Shown piece by piece: positions 11,318-23,862 of a stretch of DNA of 64,000 bases. The stretch is taken from contig NC_044996.1 in the NCBI RefSeq assembly GCF_008728515.1, forward strand, positions 128,749,525 through 128,813,524, written 5' to 3'. The position numbers and the translations under genes are program-made. The notes under the pieces are model-generated. The model saw only the letters and a list, made by a program, of their open reading frames with translations. It ran no database searches and was not told the origin of the DNA. Numbering within the stretch: the first letter of the stretch is position 1; each line of letters opens with the position of its first letter. The stretch is from Papio anubis. Taxonomy: Eukaryota; Chordata; Mammalia; Primates; Cercopithecidae.

Positions 11318-11612
11318 GGACAGGCGCAGTGGCTTACGCCTGTAATCCCAACACTTTGGGAGACCGAGACGGGCAGATCACGAGGTTAGGAGTTGAAGAC
11401 GAGCCTGACCAACATGGTGAAACCCCACCTCTACTACAAATACAAAAATTAGCCGGGCATGGTGGAGCACGCCTGTAATTCCAGCTACTCGGGAAGCTGA
11501 GGCAGGAGAATCGCTTGAACCCGGGAAGCGGAGGTTGCAGTGAGCTGAGATCACGCCACTGCACTCCAGCCTGGGTGACACAGCAAGACTCCATCTCAAA
11601 AAAAATAATAAT
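11318..11612 (+). mobile_element. Alu
   Basis: GGACAGGCGCAGTGGCTTAC to an A/AAT tail; complete. Confidence 0.94.
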
Positions 11613-11665
11613 AGTAGTTTCAAACCTATTCCCTGAAACCCATTAGGTATAAGAATGGCACTACA

Positions 11666-11964
11666 GGCCGGTCGCGGTGGCTCACACCTGTAATCCCAGC
11701 ACTTTGGGAGGCCGAGGCAAGCAGATCACCCAAGGTCAAGAGTTCAAGAACAGCCTGGCCAACATGGTGAAACCCCGTTTCTACTAAATACACAAAAATC
11801 AGCCGGCCGTGGTGGTGCATGCCTTTAATCCCAGCTACTCAGGAAGCTGAGGCCGAAGAACTGCTTGAACCTGGGAGGCAGAGGTTGCAGTGAGCCGAGA
11901 TCGCGTCATTGCACTCCAGCCTGGGCGATAAGAGTGAAAACTCCGTCTCAAAAAAAAAAAAAAA
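11666..11964 (+). mobile_element. Alu
   Basis: GGCCGGTCGCGGTGGCTCAC to an A tail; complete. Confidence 0.95.
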
Positions 11965-12344
11965 GACTCAAAGAAGGCCAAAAAACTATTGTGTAATAAT
12001 AGCTGGTGCCATATGGCATAAACAAGAACATTAAATTAATCTGTATATTGCACAAATACCACATCACCTATTTTCCTTTTAATGTATGTCATCACTTCCT
12101 ATTTGTAGTTAATACTTCTGATTTTTTTTGTCTTTCCAGACACTCCTGCCTCTGAACTCCTATCACATACTACAATATCACATATTTGATGTATACATCC
12201 TCCTAGGTAGCAACAGCTTCTTATGCACAAATAGTACTCAAATGCCAACTGATGAGGAGCATACAGGGGCAAAAATGGCTGCTGAAAACAGTCCACGAAA
12301 AGAACCTAGGCATTAATACACAAGTTAAAGAAAATACCACTACT

Positions 12345-12648
12345 GGCCAGGCACGGTAGCTCATGCCTGTAACCCAGAAATTTGGGGGGCTGAGGTGGGT
12401 AGATCACTTGAGGTCAGGAGTTCAAGACCAGCCTGGCCAACATGGCAAAACACCATCTCTGGTAAAAATATAAAAATTAGCTGGGCATGGTGGTACATGC
12501 CTGGAATCCCAGTTTACTCGGGAGGCTGAGGCACAAGAATTGTTTGAACCCAGGAGGTAGAGGTTGCAGTGAGCTGAGATCACACCACTGCACTCCAGTC
12601 TGGGATACAGAGAGACTCTGTCTCAAAAAAAAAAGAAAAAAGAAAAAA
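12345..12648 (+). mobile_element. Alu with 13-bp target-site duplication
   Basis: GGCCAGGCACGGTAGCTCAT start; tail A-rich with G. GAAAATACCACTA lies just before the start and just after the tail. Confidence 0.95.
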
Positions 12649-13099
12649 GAAAATACCACTATTTTTATCATTAGAAGCAAGACAGTATTACATTTCCCTT
12701 CTCTCTTGTACAACTAATTTTGATGTAGTATTGGGGTATTTTTTACATTTGCTAATGGAAGATATACTTTGGCTCTACAAAATCCTTTTGTTTATTAATA
12801 AACCCAGTTCCAACAGGACTTTGATTCACACCACAGTCTACAAATACTCTTGAAATAGCAGGCCCCAATTTTTCTACCCCAAGGACTATTCAATTAACAA
12901 CCTATAATTGGGCTATTGAATATTAAGCAAATTCTTAGGCCAATAACTTTATTAAATTGTAAATGGTTTCTCAGACCTCATCTCCTCAACCAGAGAATTC
13001 TATATCATATGCCCAGTACAATTTCCTACTCTGTCTTCTCTCTCTGATGCCCATTCTGGACGCCTTTTCTTGGATCAATCTCTTATATAAATAATAGTA

Positions 13100-13360
13100 G
13101 TAGCAGCTAACAAACAGTAACTAGTACATCCAGGCACTACTGTGAGAACTTTCCTATATTAACTAGCTTAATCCTCACAACAATGCCACAAGGTAGGCAC
13201 TATTGTTTTCTCCATTTTAGAGATGAGCAAACTATGGCATGTAAAGTTAAGTATCCTGCCTAAGGTCACAGTTAGTAAACTGCAGAGCAAAGATTTGAAC
13301 TCTAGCAGTCTAGCTGCCGAGTCCATGCTCTTAACTACAAAAATATACCGCTTCATAATT
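13100..13360 (+). mobile_element. MIR
   Basis: Core sequence pattern TCCTCACAACAATGCCACAA, TTTTAGAGATGAGCAAACT and GCCTAAGGTCACA matches a sense MIR. Confidence 0.78.
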
Positions 13361-13520
13361 ACCCTTTGTCTACCACTGTTCAAACATCCTTGTCCTGGCC
13401 CAGCCATCTTAGAGAAGCCTATTTAATAATGGGAAGAGATGCTCCCAAAATACGATGTACAAAAATGAATTCCAAAACAGAATGTACTGTATATTTTGTA
13501 TATGCAGTATATATATGTAT

Positions 13521-13610
13521 ACAGATGCTCCTCAACATACGTTGGGGTTACACAGTGATAAATCCATCCTAAAGTCAACAATGCAAGTTGAACCACAGTA
13601 AGCCAGGAAC
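13521..13610 (+). mobile_element. Tigger-like element end fragment
   Basis: CAGATGCTCCTCAACATACG and TTGGGGTTACACAGTGATAA match the terminal sequence of the same DNA element that is found reversed at 46734-47700. Confidence 0.6.
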
Positions 13611-13675
13611 CATATGTGTGCATGTACGTATGTATATACACACACTCACAGAGAAGTGTTGGAAGAAAATATCTT

Positions 13676-13978
13676 GGCCTGGCGTGGTGGCTCACACCTG
13701 TAATCCTAGCACTTTGGGAGGCTGAGGCAGGCAGATAACCTGAGGTCAGGAGTTCGAGGCCAGCCTGGCCAACATGGTGAAACCCCATCTCTACTAAAAA
13801 TACAAAACTTAGCCAGACGTGGTGGCGGGTGCCTGTAATTCCAGCTACTCGGGAGGCTGAGGCAGGATAATTGCTTGAACCTGGGAGACGGAGGTTGCAG
13901 AGAGCCGAGATCACACCACTGTACTCCAACCCAGGCAACAGAGCGAGACTTCATCTCAAAAAAAACAAAAAAAAACGT
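13676..13978 (+). mobile_element. Alu
   Basis: GGCCTGGCGTGGTGGCTCAC to tail with AAAAACAAAA; complete. Confidence 0.95.
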
Positions 13979-14660
13979 AAGATATCATTTTACACATCAA
14001 AAACTTCGACAACACTGTTGGAGAGGGTATGGGGCATTCTCAAGCATTCCTGGTGGGAGGATAAATTGACTTAACCACCAAGGAGTCCAGTTGCGGAAGG
14101 GACTGACCGGGAACCAGCACAAAGGAACCTCTGGGGTGTTGGCAATGCTCTGTATCTTGATGGGGATTTGAGTTACAGAGCTGCATGCATTTGCTAAAAT
14201 TTAGCACATATACACTTCTGAAGGCTTCATGGGTGAAGCAACAGTTAAATGGACAGATAACTGAAAAAGCAACCAGAGTAAAATGTCAAAGGTAAAATCT
14301 AGGTGGTGGAAAAATTGATGTTTAGTATCAACTTTGCAGTATCTTTTAAATTTTTTATAAGATGTTGGAGGGAGAAAACATCAAGTCACATATGCTTTGA
14401 TCCACCAAATTCATTTCTTATCAGTTTTTCCTACAGATATACCAGTACATTTGTGAATGACATAATATATAAGGTTATTTATGCAGCATTATTTATGGTA
14501 GCAAAAAATCCAAAATATCCTAAATATCAATAAATAATAGACTGGATGAATAAACTGCCGTATATCCATCCAATTGAGTACCGTAGTATCTGTTAAAAAA
14601 AAGAATAAGGCAGTTATATAATTACTGGTAAGGATAGGTTGATAAGGGAAAAAGCAAAAT
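13979..14660 (+). mobile_element. LINE (L1-like) fragment
   Basis: ATCAAAAACTTCGACAACAC, GGAGGATAAATTGAC, GCAGCATTATTTATGGTAGC and ATAGACTGGATGAATAAACT follow degraded L1 3' sequence. Confidence 0.6.
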
Positions 14661-15719
14661 ACCCTGTAGTACCTACCATATGCCATGATGTGGGGCTTGA
14701 GGAGGTACTGTATAAATTTATGAGCAGAGAAGTATATCCAATCTCTGGCCAGACACAAAGAAACATTACTGGAGACAAACTGAGTGAGTGGGGACAAGAC
14801 TTTCACAGCAGGCGTGTTTTCACCTTTTAAGTTTGGTGCCATGAGTTACCTTTACAAGAGCTTTAACATTTATTTTTAACAGCAAAATGAAGAGAGCTCT
14901 CTAATATAGTGCCTTATTAGGAAAAACAAAAGGGGAGGAAATGTTTATTTAAATTCCAATCTCAAATGAAAATGAAACCAACACTGAGTAGTTTCCAGCT
15001 GGATTTCTATTAGAACCCTTCCCTATAGAAAATCATGACACAAAAGCTAACACATCTGCATCTTGTGAGCAGTATGTGTACCTCTTAGAGAAGCACAACA
15101 CTGTACTACAAATGTTTGTTTACAAGAGCCTTAAACACCAATAATCCTCCACCCTAGCCACTCCCCTCCGGTCAAAAGATATATTTCGCAATCTTCCTTC
15201 CACTGTCTCAATACTTGGAGTTAAGAGGACTCGCTAACTGACCAAGAGATGCCTTCAAAATGGGCGGCCACCAGTTTATCAATAATAAATGGCAGGAGCA
15301 AAGAACAACTATCATAGAAACTTTTGCAAATGGACATGAGGAAGTACTCTGCATTCATCAACTACTTGTAATAGCTTTTCAGATCAAAACATTCAAAACT
15401 GAGAACATGGAAATTAAAACCTAAAGGAAAAAAGTTTTTTTTAGGTTTCTTTCCCTTCTACCAACACCTACATTCACTTCCTAATTATTTCAACTACTGC
15501 TTGCTCACATGAGCTCAAACACCTTTGACCAGGGCCAGGCATGTGCAGAGGACACAAATTACCCAGTCCTTGCCAGCAAGAGCTTGAGTGGACCTTCAGA
15601 GGCAGCAGGTGGGAGAGGTTGTCTATATTTCTCCATTTTCCTAGACAGACATCCTTAGCTTGCCTCAGATTCCCAAACAGTCTAGGAGGAACTTATCAAA
15701 TAAGTAAAGGGAACCTTTA
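14661..15719. other. TXLNG intron 1, no recognised feature
   Basis: About 1 kb, repeat-poor, AT-rich. No exon, repeat or RNA gene recognised. Confidence 0.45.
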
Positions 15720-15955
15720 GCACCTCAGGCTGACACTGTGCGTGGTGTTCTCAAAGTGACCCCATTTAACCTTCCCTGCCTCACTGAAATACAGGCCTTA
15801 TTGTTCCCAGGTACAGAAAATGAGACTTGATGAGATTAAGTAACTCGCTCAAAATCATATTAAAACCAATAAAAGGGGCTGGGAAAATTCAAAACCAGGT
15901 CCACCAAACTCAAGAGTCAATGTTCTCTCTATTACACCGTTAATCAGCTTTTGGA
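15720..15955 (+). mobile_element. MIR (degraded)
   Basis: ACAGAAAATGAGACTTGATG, TTAAGTAACTCGCTCAAAAT and TTCAAAACCAGGTCCACC fit a MIR. Confidence 0.6.
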
Positions 15956-16227
15956 AAACGCCAAGTTCAAAGTCACACAGATCTCTGACGCAGTTATAAA
16001 ATAAATCTAAATTAAATGTCTAAAAATACACAGCACACTAGAAATACCAATATGCATTTAGAAAACATCATGAAAGATATGTAGAATTTTTAGCAGGGAT
16101 TAACTCTGGGATTTAGGGAGGTAAGACACATCTAATTTGGGGGTAGGGATAGCTTCAAATAATTTGAAGTGATTATTTAAGGAACTGAGGTTAGTTTGTT
16201 GTTGTTTTTTAATTTTGTGGTTTGTTT

Positions 16228-16806
16228 TAAGACAGAGTCTTGCTCCATCGCCCAGGCTGGAGTGCAGTGGCGCTATCTCGGCTCACTGCAACCTCCACGA
16301 TCCGGGTTCAAGCAGTTCTCCTGCCTCGGCCTCCTGAGTAGTTGGGACCACATGCGTGTGCCACCACGCCTGGCTTTTTTTTTTTTTTGAAATGGAGTCT
16401 CACTCTGTCACCCAGGATGGAGTGCAGTGGCACGACCTCAGCTCACTGCAACCTCCGCCTCCCGGGTTCAAGCAATTCTCCTGCCTCAGCCTCCCGAGTA
16501 GTTGGGACTACAGGCGCGTGCCACCACGCCCAGCTATTTTTTTTGTATTTTTAGTAGAGATGGGGTTTCACTGTGTTAACCAGGATGGTCTTGATCTCTT
16601 GCCCTCGTGATCCACTGGCCTCTGCCTCCGAAAGTGCTGGGATTACAGGCGTGAGCCACCGTGCCCGGCCAATTTTTATATTTTTTAGTAGAGACGGGGT
16701 TTTGTCACGTTGGCCAGGCTGGCCTCAAACTCCTGACCTCAGATGATCCACCCACCTCAGCCTCCCAAAGTGCTGGAATTACAGGAGTGAGCCACTATGC
16801 TTGGCC
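16228..16806 (-). mobile_element. Alu interrupted by another Alu
   Basis: Right arm at 16228-16375, left arm at 16671-16806, split at the linker by the AluY at 16376-16670. Confidence 0.9.
16376..16670 (-). mobile_element. Alu nested in an older Alu
   Basis: Poly(T) head, GAAATGGAGTCTCACTCTG and GTGCCCGGCC end. It entered the A-rich linker of the older copy. Confidence 0.93.
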
Positions 16807-18024
16807 TTAATTTTGTGTTTTAGGATAAACCAAAGTATCTCTAAAAATCTTTCCAACCCTCTGTTTCTAATAATTTACCCTAAGAGTTGTTAACTTCAAC
16901 CAGGACTGTACGGACAACAGTGTATGTGCAACCATGCTCGCGCTGCCCTGGGAGGGGCAGTGGAGGCAGAAATAGATGAAGAAATAGTGAAAGATATCAA
17001 AGATACCCCATACTCTCAGGGCATCAGCTATTGGCCTTATTTGATTTTGTAAAACATAAACCTTCCTCCTAAACTCTTCCAGGATTTTGAGGGGCTTTCA
17101 CATTTCCAAATACAAAGTTTTACAAACAAACCTATTATAAAAATTACATTGTCATGTGGCTAAATTACAACAATGACTTTAGCTTTGTACAAGTCATTTA
17201 AAATAGTGTATACACTAAGGCTATTTTAATCTTCCAAAGAACTATTCTGGATAGCACAGTTTTCCTCACGGCTAATACTTTATCAATCATTTATCTCAAA
17301 TTCCTGTTTTAACCATTTTGGATCAAAGCCTTTATAATATGTATTACATAACTCAATGCCTCCTTAAATAGTAGTCTGTTTTACTGTGTTAGAACAAAGA
17401 AATGAAAGGATTTTTATTTTTAACAGATAAAAATGATATATTATTGTGCACTATTATATAATTAGATTCTGGTATACATGTCTCTACAACATGACTATAT
17501 TCTTTAAGATAATAAATTCTCAATGTTTCCAAATATAAACTCCCAAAGGTGAGATCTTATTTAAATTTTAGGCATGAAATACTTGTCTAAGACTTCCTAA
17601 ATTATATAGCACTGTCTTTAAAAACAGACCACACAGACCCATACATGGGAATTTACTACATTAAAAATGATGTCATTTCAAATTGGTAAAGGAAATAAAT
17701 GATTTATGATATCTCCCAAACCATATGCGGAAACAAAGGGGTATCCTGTCTTACCCCCTCCAGATATACCAAGATTGAAACATGAAAAATGAAAACCACA
17801 AAGAGCTTGAAGAAGTCCTAAACAAATTTTTTTCCATAACCTTGGCATGAAGAAGGCCTTTCTTTTGTTGTTGTTGTTTTGGCTTTTTTATTTTTATGAA
17901 ATTATATACAGCAGAATGACTGCTCCATAGACAGAGCATGGCTATCTCAGTAGCACAGAGTAGCCAAGAAGGCCTTTCAAAGGAAAGCAAAAAACCCAGA
18001 AGCTATTTTTAAAAAGGGGGTGGG
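16807..18024. other. TXLNG intron 1, no recognised feature
   Basis: 1.2 kb of AT-rich, repeat-poor intron. Confidence 0.45.
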
Positions 18025-18314
18025 GGGGCGTGTGTGGTGGCTCACGCCTGTAATCCCAACACTATGGAAGGCGGAGGTAGGAGGACTGCTTGAGCTCAGG
18101 AGTTCAAGACTAGCCTGCACAGCACAGCAAGACCTGTCTCTAATAAAAATTTAAAAATCAGCCATGTGTGACGGCACACATCTGCGGTCCCAGCTACTCA
18201 GGAGGCTGAGGTGGGAGGATGTCTTGAGCTTGGAAGATCAGCAAGCTATGACTGCACCACTGCACTCTAGCCTGGTCTACACAGCCAGGCTCTGTCTCAA
18301 AAAAAAAAAAAAAA
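18025..18314 (+). mobile_element. Old Alu (AluJ-like)
   Basis: GTGTGGTGGCTCACGCC start, diverged arms, A15 tail. Confidence 0.88.
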
Positions 18315-18329
18315 GGAGGCAGGGTCAGT

Positions 18330-18551
18330 AGTGGTGATTGGAGATTAGTTTACTGAATAATTAAAATCTTTGAAATTCCTGAGGTGAAGGGACAACGGGC
18401 AGTGAGGTATGAGAAATTACCTATTGGGCCCAACTTATACTATTCCGGGTGATGGTTATACTAAAATCCCAGACTTCACCACTACATAATGTATCCATGT
18501 AACGAAACTTGTACCCCCTAAATCTACAACAAATTTTAAAAAACTAAAACT
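18330..18551 (+). mobile_element. L1 3' end
   Basis: GGTGATGGTTATACTAAAAT, CCCAGACTTCACCACTAC and ACTTGTACCCCCTAAATCTA are the classic primate-era L1 3' UTR end. Confidence 0.85.
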
Positions 18552-18840
18552 GGCCGGGCGCGGTGGCTCAAGCCTGTAATCCCAGCACTTTGGGAGGCCG
18601 AGGCGGGTGGATCACGAGGTCAGGAGATCGAGACCATCCTGGCTAACATGGTGAAACCCCGTCTCTACTAAAAATACAAAAAACTAGCCGGGCGTGGTGG
18701 CGGGCGCCTGTAGTCCCAGCTACTTGGAGGCTGAGGCGGGAGAATGGCGTGAACCCGGGAGGCGGAGCTTGCAGTGAGCCGAGATCGCGCCACTGCACTC
18801 CAGCCTGGGCGACAGAGCGAGACTCCCTCTAAAAAAAAAA
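18552..18840 (+). mobile_element. AluY with target-site duplication
   Basis: Near-consensus AluY; AACTAAAACT at both ends. One G is missing in CTACTTGGAGGCTGAG. Confidence 0.96.
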
Positions 18841-19412
18841 AACTAAAACTTTCAGACTAACCAAAAGACTGCAGGAAGCCCTTACAAATGAGCCAGAGAC
18901 GCAGTTTTCAAGGGTTTGTGAACAAGCAGATCATGATTAAAGAACTAAAAATGCCCAATATACAAATAAAAATGCAAAGCAAACCAAGGTACCATCTTTA
19001 ACTAACCACATTTGAAAGGAGTAAAAAAACAACTTTGGTGTGGGCAAACAGGGCACTTAGCATACTCTTGGCGGGGGGTGGGGGGCTCTAAATTGGTAGA
19101 GTAGGTTTGTAGAGGTATTTAGCAAGCTCTATCAATGTCTGAACTCACATGCACTTTCACCCAGCTATTCTACCACTTGGAGTTTATTCCAGATATTCTC
19201 ACTCAAGTGTAAATGGTTACTCACCAAACCAGAAAATAACCTAAATATCTACCAAGAGGGAACTCGTTAAATAATGGTCAACCATACAAGGTAAAACTAT
19301 GCAGTCATTCAAACGAATAAAATAGATCATATGTTGACACAGTATAATTAGGTAGGAAAAAAGGCAAATGGCCAGTACAGGATGAATACATCAGTATAAA
19401 TTTAAAATATCC
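18841..19412 (+). mobile_element. LINE-derived sequence (degraded)
   Basis: From about 19110: CAGCTATTCTACCACTTGGA, ATAACCTAAATATCTACCAA and ATAATGGTCAACCATACAAG read as sense LINE 3' sequence. The first part has no clear match. Confidence 0.5.
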
Positions 19413-19720
19413 GGCCGGGCGCGGTGGCTCAAGCCTGTAATCCCAGCACTTTGGGAGGCCGAGACGGGCGGATCACGAGGTCGGGAGATCGAGACCATCC
19501 TGGCTAACATGGTGAAACCCCGTCTCTACTAAAAAATACAAAAAAAAACTAGCCGGGCGACGTGGCGGGCGCCTGTAGTCCCAGCTACTCGGGAGGCTGA
19601 GGCAGGAGAATGGCGTAAACCCGGGAGGCGGAGCTTGCAGTGAGCTGAGATCCGGCCACTGCACTCCAGCCTGGGCGGAAAAGCAAAACTCCCTTTCAAA
19701 AAAAAAAAAAAAAAAAAAAA
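19413..19720 (+). mobile_element. Young monkey-type AluY
   Basis: GCTCAAGCCTGTAATCC, GAGACGGGCGG and GAGATCCGGCCACTGC variants; AAAATATCC on both sides. Confidence 0.96.
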
Positions 19721-19849
19721 AATATCCATATACTACATAAGCCAATATATGTACAATTTTCCTACAAGAATATCCCCAAAATTGTTCACCATAATTACCT
19801 TTGTTTGGATTGTGGGCCTAGAAGTTGGAAATAAGAATTATTTTTTCTT

Positions 19850-20125
19850 GGCCGGGCGCGGTGGCTCAAGCCTGTAATCCCAGCACTTTGGGAGGCCGAG
19901 ACGGGCGGATCACGAGGTCAGGAGATCGAGACCATCCTGGCTAACACAGTGAAACCCCCGCCTCTACTAAAAATACAAAAAATAGCCATGTGAAAGGGCG
20001 CTCTGAACCCAGCTACCGGGAGGCTGAGGCAGGAGAATGGCGAACTGGAGGCGGAGCTTGCAGTGAGCCGAGACGCCACTGCACTCCAGCCTGGGCTTAC
20101 AGAGCCAGACTACCAAAAAAAAAAA
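19850..20125 (+). mobile_element. Young AluY, indel-rich body, perfect 17-bp duplication
   Basis: AAGAATTATTTTTTCTT at 19833-19849 and 20126-20142 is identical, yet the right arm has many small deletions (for example AATAGCCATGTGAAAGGGCG in place of the normal linker and right-arm start). Confidence 0.94.
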
Positions 20126-20219
20126 AAGAATTATTTTTTCTTTTTATAATTCTTGGCTCTGCCTTATTTTACATTTTGGCTGTCAAATGATCCTTTATTG
20201 GAATATTTTCTTTGTGCTT

Positions 20220-20497
20220 GAGACAGAGTTCATTTCAGCCAGCCCAGGCTGGAGTGTACGGCATTAGCCCGCTCACTGCAACCCTCCGCCTGAGTTCAAG
20301 TTGCTCTTCCTTCCTGCCTCCAGGTAAGCTGGGATTACAGGTGCCTAACAGGCTCAAGCACTTTTGTATTTTAGTAGAGATGGAGTGTTCACTATAAAGA
20401 GTCAGGTTGGTCTTGAACTCCCGGACCCTGCATTCCGCCTGCCCGGCCTCCCAAAGTGCTGGGATTACAGGCATGAGCCAACATGCCTGGCCCTCCC
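20220..20497 (-). mobile_element. Alu without a poly(T) head, indel-rich
   Basis: CTTTGTGCTT at 20210-20219 abuts GAGACAGAG directly, so the tail is missing; the same ten bases recur at 20498-20507. The body has many indels. Confidence 0.9.
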
Positions 20498-20746
20498 CTT
20501 TGTGCTTCTTAAATAACTGGCATTGCACTGCATCACTATTGATGTCATCTACAATGTCAGCGACAGTGACAGCCATCAACACTGCAATCCAGACTGGGCA
20601 GTCCCCAGGATCTCTAATGGTTACGGAGAGTTCTTAAAGATCCGTGCCACATCTGTAAGGCAAAGTCCGTTAGGTCAAACTTAGGCTGCATGGTGGGAGG
20701 CAGCGGTGTCCTGGGAATGAATCCAGATTTGGGACCATCAAAGTAG

Positions 20747-21038
20747 CAGGTCAAGGTGGCTCACGCCTAAAATCCCACACTTTGGGGAGGCCAAGGAGGG
20801 TAGATCACGGTCAGGAGTAATAAGACCAGTTCGCCAAGATGGTGAACCCCATCTCTACCAAAAATACAAAATTAGCCACAGCAGGCACCTGTAACCCCAT
20901 CTACTCGGGAGGCTGAGGCAGAGAATTGCTTGAACCTGGGAGACAGGGGTTGCAGTGAGCCAAGATCGTGCCACTGCACTCCAACCTGGGCAAAAGAGAG
21001 CAAAACTCTGTCTCAAAAAAAAAAAAAAAAAAAAAAAA
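20747..21038 (+). mobile_element. Alu, indel-rich
   Basis: CAAGGTGGCTCACGCC start to A24 tail, with several missing bases. Confidence 0.92.
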
Positions 21039-21332
21039 GAAAGCATCCTTTGGCCTCCCTCCAGCAGAAACCAAAAGCAGTAAGGTTTCTTTTTATTGTA
21101 TGAATGTATTACTTTTATTTTTTTAAAAAGACCTTTTAAGTTGAGATTTTGGTTGAATATCACAGTATTATACTTACTCACTTTTCCATTACTAATGCAA
21201 GCTCAGAATCTGTACATAGCAGGAGGTCATACATTATTTCATGTCATCTTTTCCCTTCGCCTTGCTCTATGCCAGTGGGAAATGCAACCAAGCCAACTTA
21301 ACACAAGTAGCTGTCAGAATCACTAATAAAAG

Positions 21333-21890
21333 GGGCCAGGTGCACTTTGGGAGGCTGAGGTGGACGGATCACCTGAGGTCAGGAGTTCCAGACCAGCCTG
21401 GCCAACATGGCAAAACTGCCTCTACTTGCACAAAAATTAGCTGGGCGTGGTGGTGTGCTTTTAATCCCAGCTACTCGAGGCCTGGGGCCAGAGAATTGCT
21501 TCAACCTGGGAGGTAGAGGCTGCAGTGAGCCAATATTGTGCCACTGCATTCCAGCCTGGGTGACAGAGTGAGACTCTGCCTAAAAAAAGGCTAGCTACGT
21601 GGCTCACCCCTTGTAATCCCAGCACTTTAGGGAAGCCGAGGCGGCAGATCAATTTAGGTCAGGAGTTCGACCAATCTGGCCAACATAGTGAAACCCTAGA
21701 TGTCTCTACTAAAAATACAAAAAAAAAATTAGCCATGGTGGTAGCGCCTGTAATCCCAGCTACTCGGGAGGCTGAGGCAAGAGAATCGCGTGAACCCAGG
21801 AGGCAGAGGTTGCAGTGAGCCGAGATCACGCCACTGCACTCCAGTCTGGGCGACAGAGCAAGACTCCGTCTCAAAAAATAAAAATAAAAA
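21333..21890 (+). mobile_element. Two Alus in tandem under one duplication
   Basis: First copy 21333-21587 lacks part of its 5' arm (GGGGCCAGGTGCACTTTGGG). The second is 21588-21890. AATCACTAATAAAAG before and AATCGCTAATAAAAAG after enclose the pair. Confidence 0.9.
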
Positions 21891-21910
21891 AACAAATCGC
21901 TAATAAAAAG

Positions 21911-22299
21911 TATCCCTTATTTGCCCAAGATTATGTAACAGGCCAAGATCTAAACACAGGGAGTCTGGCTTTATTCAAAGCCCGGGCTTTTTATTACTGT
22001 CAGAGGGTTCACAGGCAACACTAACATTAAGAATAAAATACATGCACGACATGGGCTTCAGAAGGAGAACTCACCAACGACTGGACTCGTTTATAAGCAG
22101 AGAAAATAGCCAACCTCTTTCCCTCCAACCCCACTAGGTGGAGAATTAATCTATCATAACGCTAAAGAAATCACTATCTTTGGGAGAAAGGTAGGTTGCC
22201 TTTAAATAAATCAGTTGACCACTGAGTAAAGGGGGAAAGTCCTTGACTATCTGGATGTTTTGGGGAGTAGACTTCAGGTAAGCATAGTGGAAAGGGAGG
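21911..22299. other. TXLNG intron 1, no recognised feature
   Basis: Unique-looking 390 bp between the tandem Alus and the MST LTR. Confidence 0.45.
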
Positions 22300-23004
22300 T
22301 GTGTTAGGTCATTCTCATATTGCTTTAAAAGAATTCCTGAGGCCGAGCACAGTGACCAACGCCTGTAATCCCAGCACTTTGGGAGGCCGAGGTGGGCAGA
22401 TCACCTGAGGTCAGAAGTTCGAGACCAGCCTGGCCAACATGGTAAAACCCCGTCTCTACTAAAAATACAAAAATTAGCTGGGTGTGGTGGCATGTGCCTG
22501 TAATCCCAGCTACTCAGAAGGCTGAGGCAGGAGAATTGCATGAACCTGGGAGGTGGAGGTTGCAGTGAGCTGAGATCGCACCACTGCACTCCAGCCTGGG
22601 TGACAGAGCGAGACTTCGTCTCAAAAAACAAACAAAAAAAGAATGCCTGAGACTGGGTAATTTATAAGAAAAGAGGATTAATTGGCTCACAGTTCTGTTG
22701 GCTGTACAGGAAGCACGGTGCTGGCATCTGCTTCTGGAGAGGCCCAGGGAGCTCTTATTCATGATGGAAGGCAAAACAGGAGCAGGCGTGCCACACGGCG
22801 AGAGCAGGAGCAGGAGAGCTAAGGGGTCAGGGGTGCCACACATTTTTAAAAACCAGATCTCACTAGAACTCACTATCACGGGGATAGTTGGCACCAAGCC
22901 ACGAGGGCCCCTATGATCCAATCACCTCCCACCAGGCCCCACCTCCAACACTGGGATTGCAATATAACACGAGATTTGGAGGGAACAAGATCCAAACCAA
23001 ATCA
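22300..23004 (+). mobile_element. MST-type ERVL-MaLR LTR split by an Alu
   Basis: TGTGTTAGGTCATTCTCATA start, then after the Alu GAGACTGGGTAATTTATAAG, ATTGGCTCACAGTTCTG and AGATCCAAACCAAATCA end. A solitary LTR; no internal region. Confidence 0.88.
22341..22636 (+). mobile_element. Alu inside the MST LTR
   Basis: AAAAGAATTCCTGA at 22327-22340 and AAAAGAATGCCTGA at 22637-22650 are its duplication, one base apart. Confidence 0.95.
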
Positions 23005-23084
23005 GGTCTAAGGCTGCTGAAGCCAAGAACTGCTTCACAGGAAATACACTAACAAAAAAGTATTTTTCAGAAGTACCTCCTCAT

Positions 23085-23244
23085 GGCCAGATGTGTTGGC
23101 ACACACCTGTAATCCTAGCTACCCAGGAGGCTGAGACAGGAGACTAGCTTGAACCCGGGAGGTGGAGGTTGCAGGGAGCTGAGATAACGCAACTGCACTC
23201 CAGCCTGGGTGACAGAGTGAGAATCCATCTCAAAAAAAAAAAAG
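23085..23244 (+). mobile_element. Alu with large internal deletion
   Basis: GGCCAGATGTGTTGGCACAC joins to CTACCCAGGAGGCTGAG: the 5' end is fused to the right arm. Confidence 0.88.
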
Positions 23245-23258
23245 TTTCCTCCTCTCCA

Positions 23259-23563
23259 GGCCTGCCTCGGTGGCTTACGCCTGTAATTCCAGCACTTTGG
23301 GAGGCTGAGGTGGGCAGATTGTTTGAGCCCAGCAGTTCCAAACCAGCCTGGGCAATACAGCAACTCTCCTGTCTCTAAACAAAAATTTGCCAGGTGTGGT
23401 GGTGAACGCCTATAGTCCCAACTAATCAGGAGGCATAGACAGGAGGATCACCTGAGCCTGGGAGGTTGAGGCTGCAGTGAGCTGAGACTGTGCCACTGCA
23501 CTCCAGCCTGGGTGACAGAGTGAGACCCTGTCTAAAAAAAATTAAAAATTAAAAATAATAATA
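23259..23563 (+). mobile_element. Alu
   Basis: GGCCTGCCTCGGTGGCTTAC to an A/AT tail; older subfamily. Confidence 0.92.
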
Positions 23564-23566
23564 AAG

Positions 23567-23862
23567 TGGCTGGGCACAGTGGCTCACGCCTGTAATCCCA
23601 GTACTTTGGGAGACCAAGGTGGGTGGATCGCCTGAGGTCAGGAGTTTGAGACCAGCCTAGCCAACATGGTAAAACCCTGTCTCTACTAAAAATACAAAAA
23701 TTAGCCGGGCATGGTGGCAGATGCCTGTAATCCCGGCTACTCGGGAGACTGAGGCAAGAGAGTCGCTTGAACCCGGGAGGCGAAGGTTGCAGCGAGCCAA
23801 GATCATGCCACTGCACTCCAGTCTGGGCTACAGAGCAACGACTCTGTCTCAAAAAAAAAAGA
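23567..23862 (+). mobile_element. Alu
   Basis: TGGCTGGGCACAGTGGCTCA to A10; complete. Confidence 0.95.
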
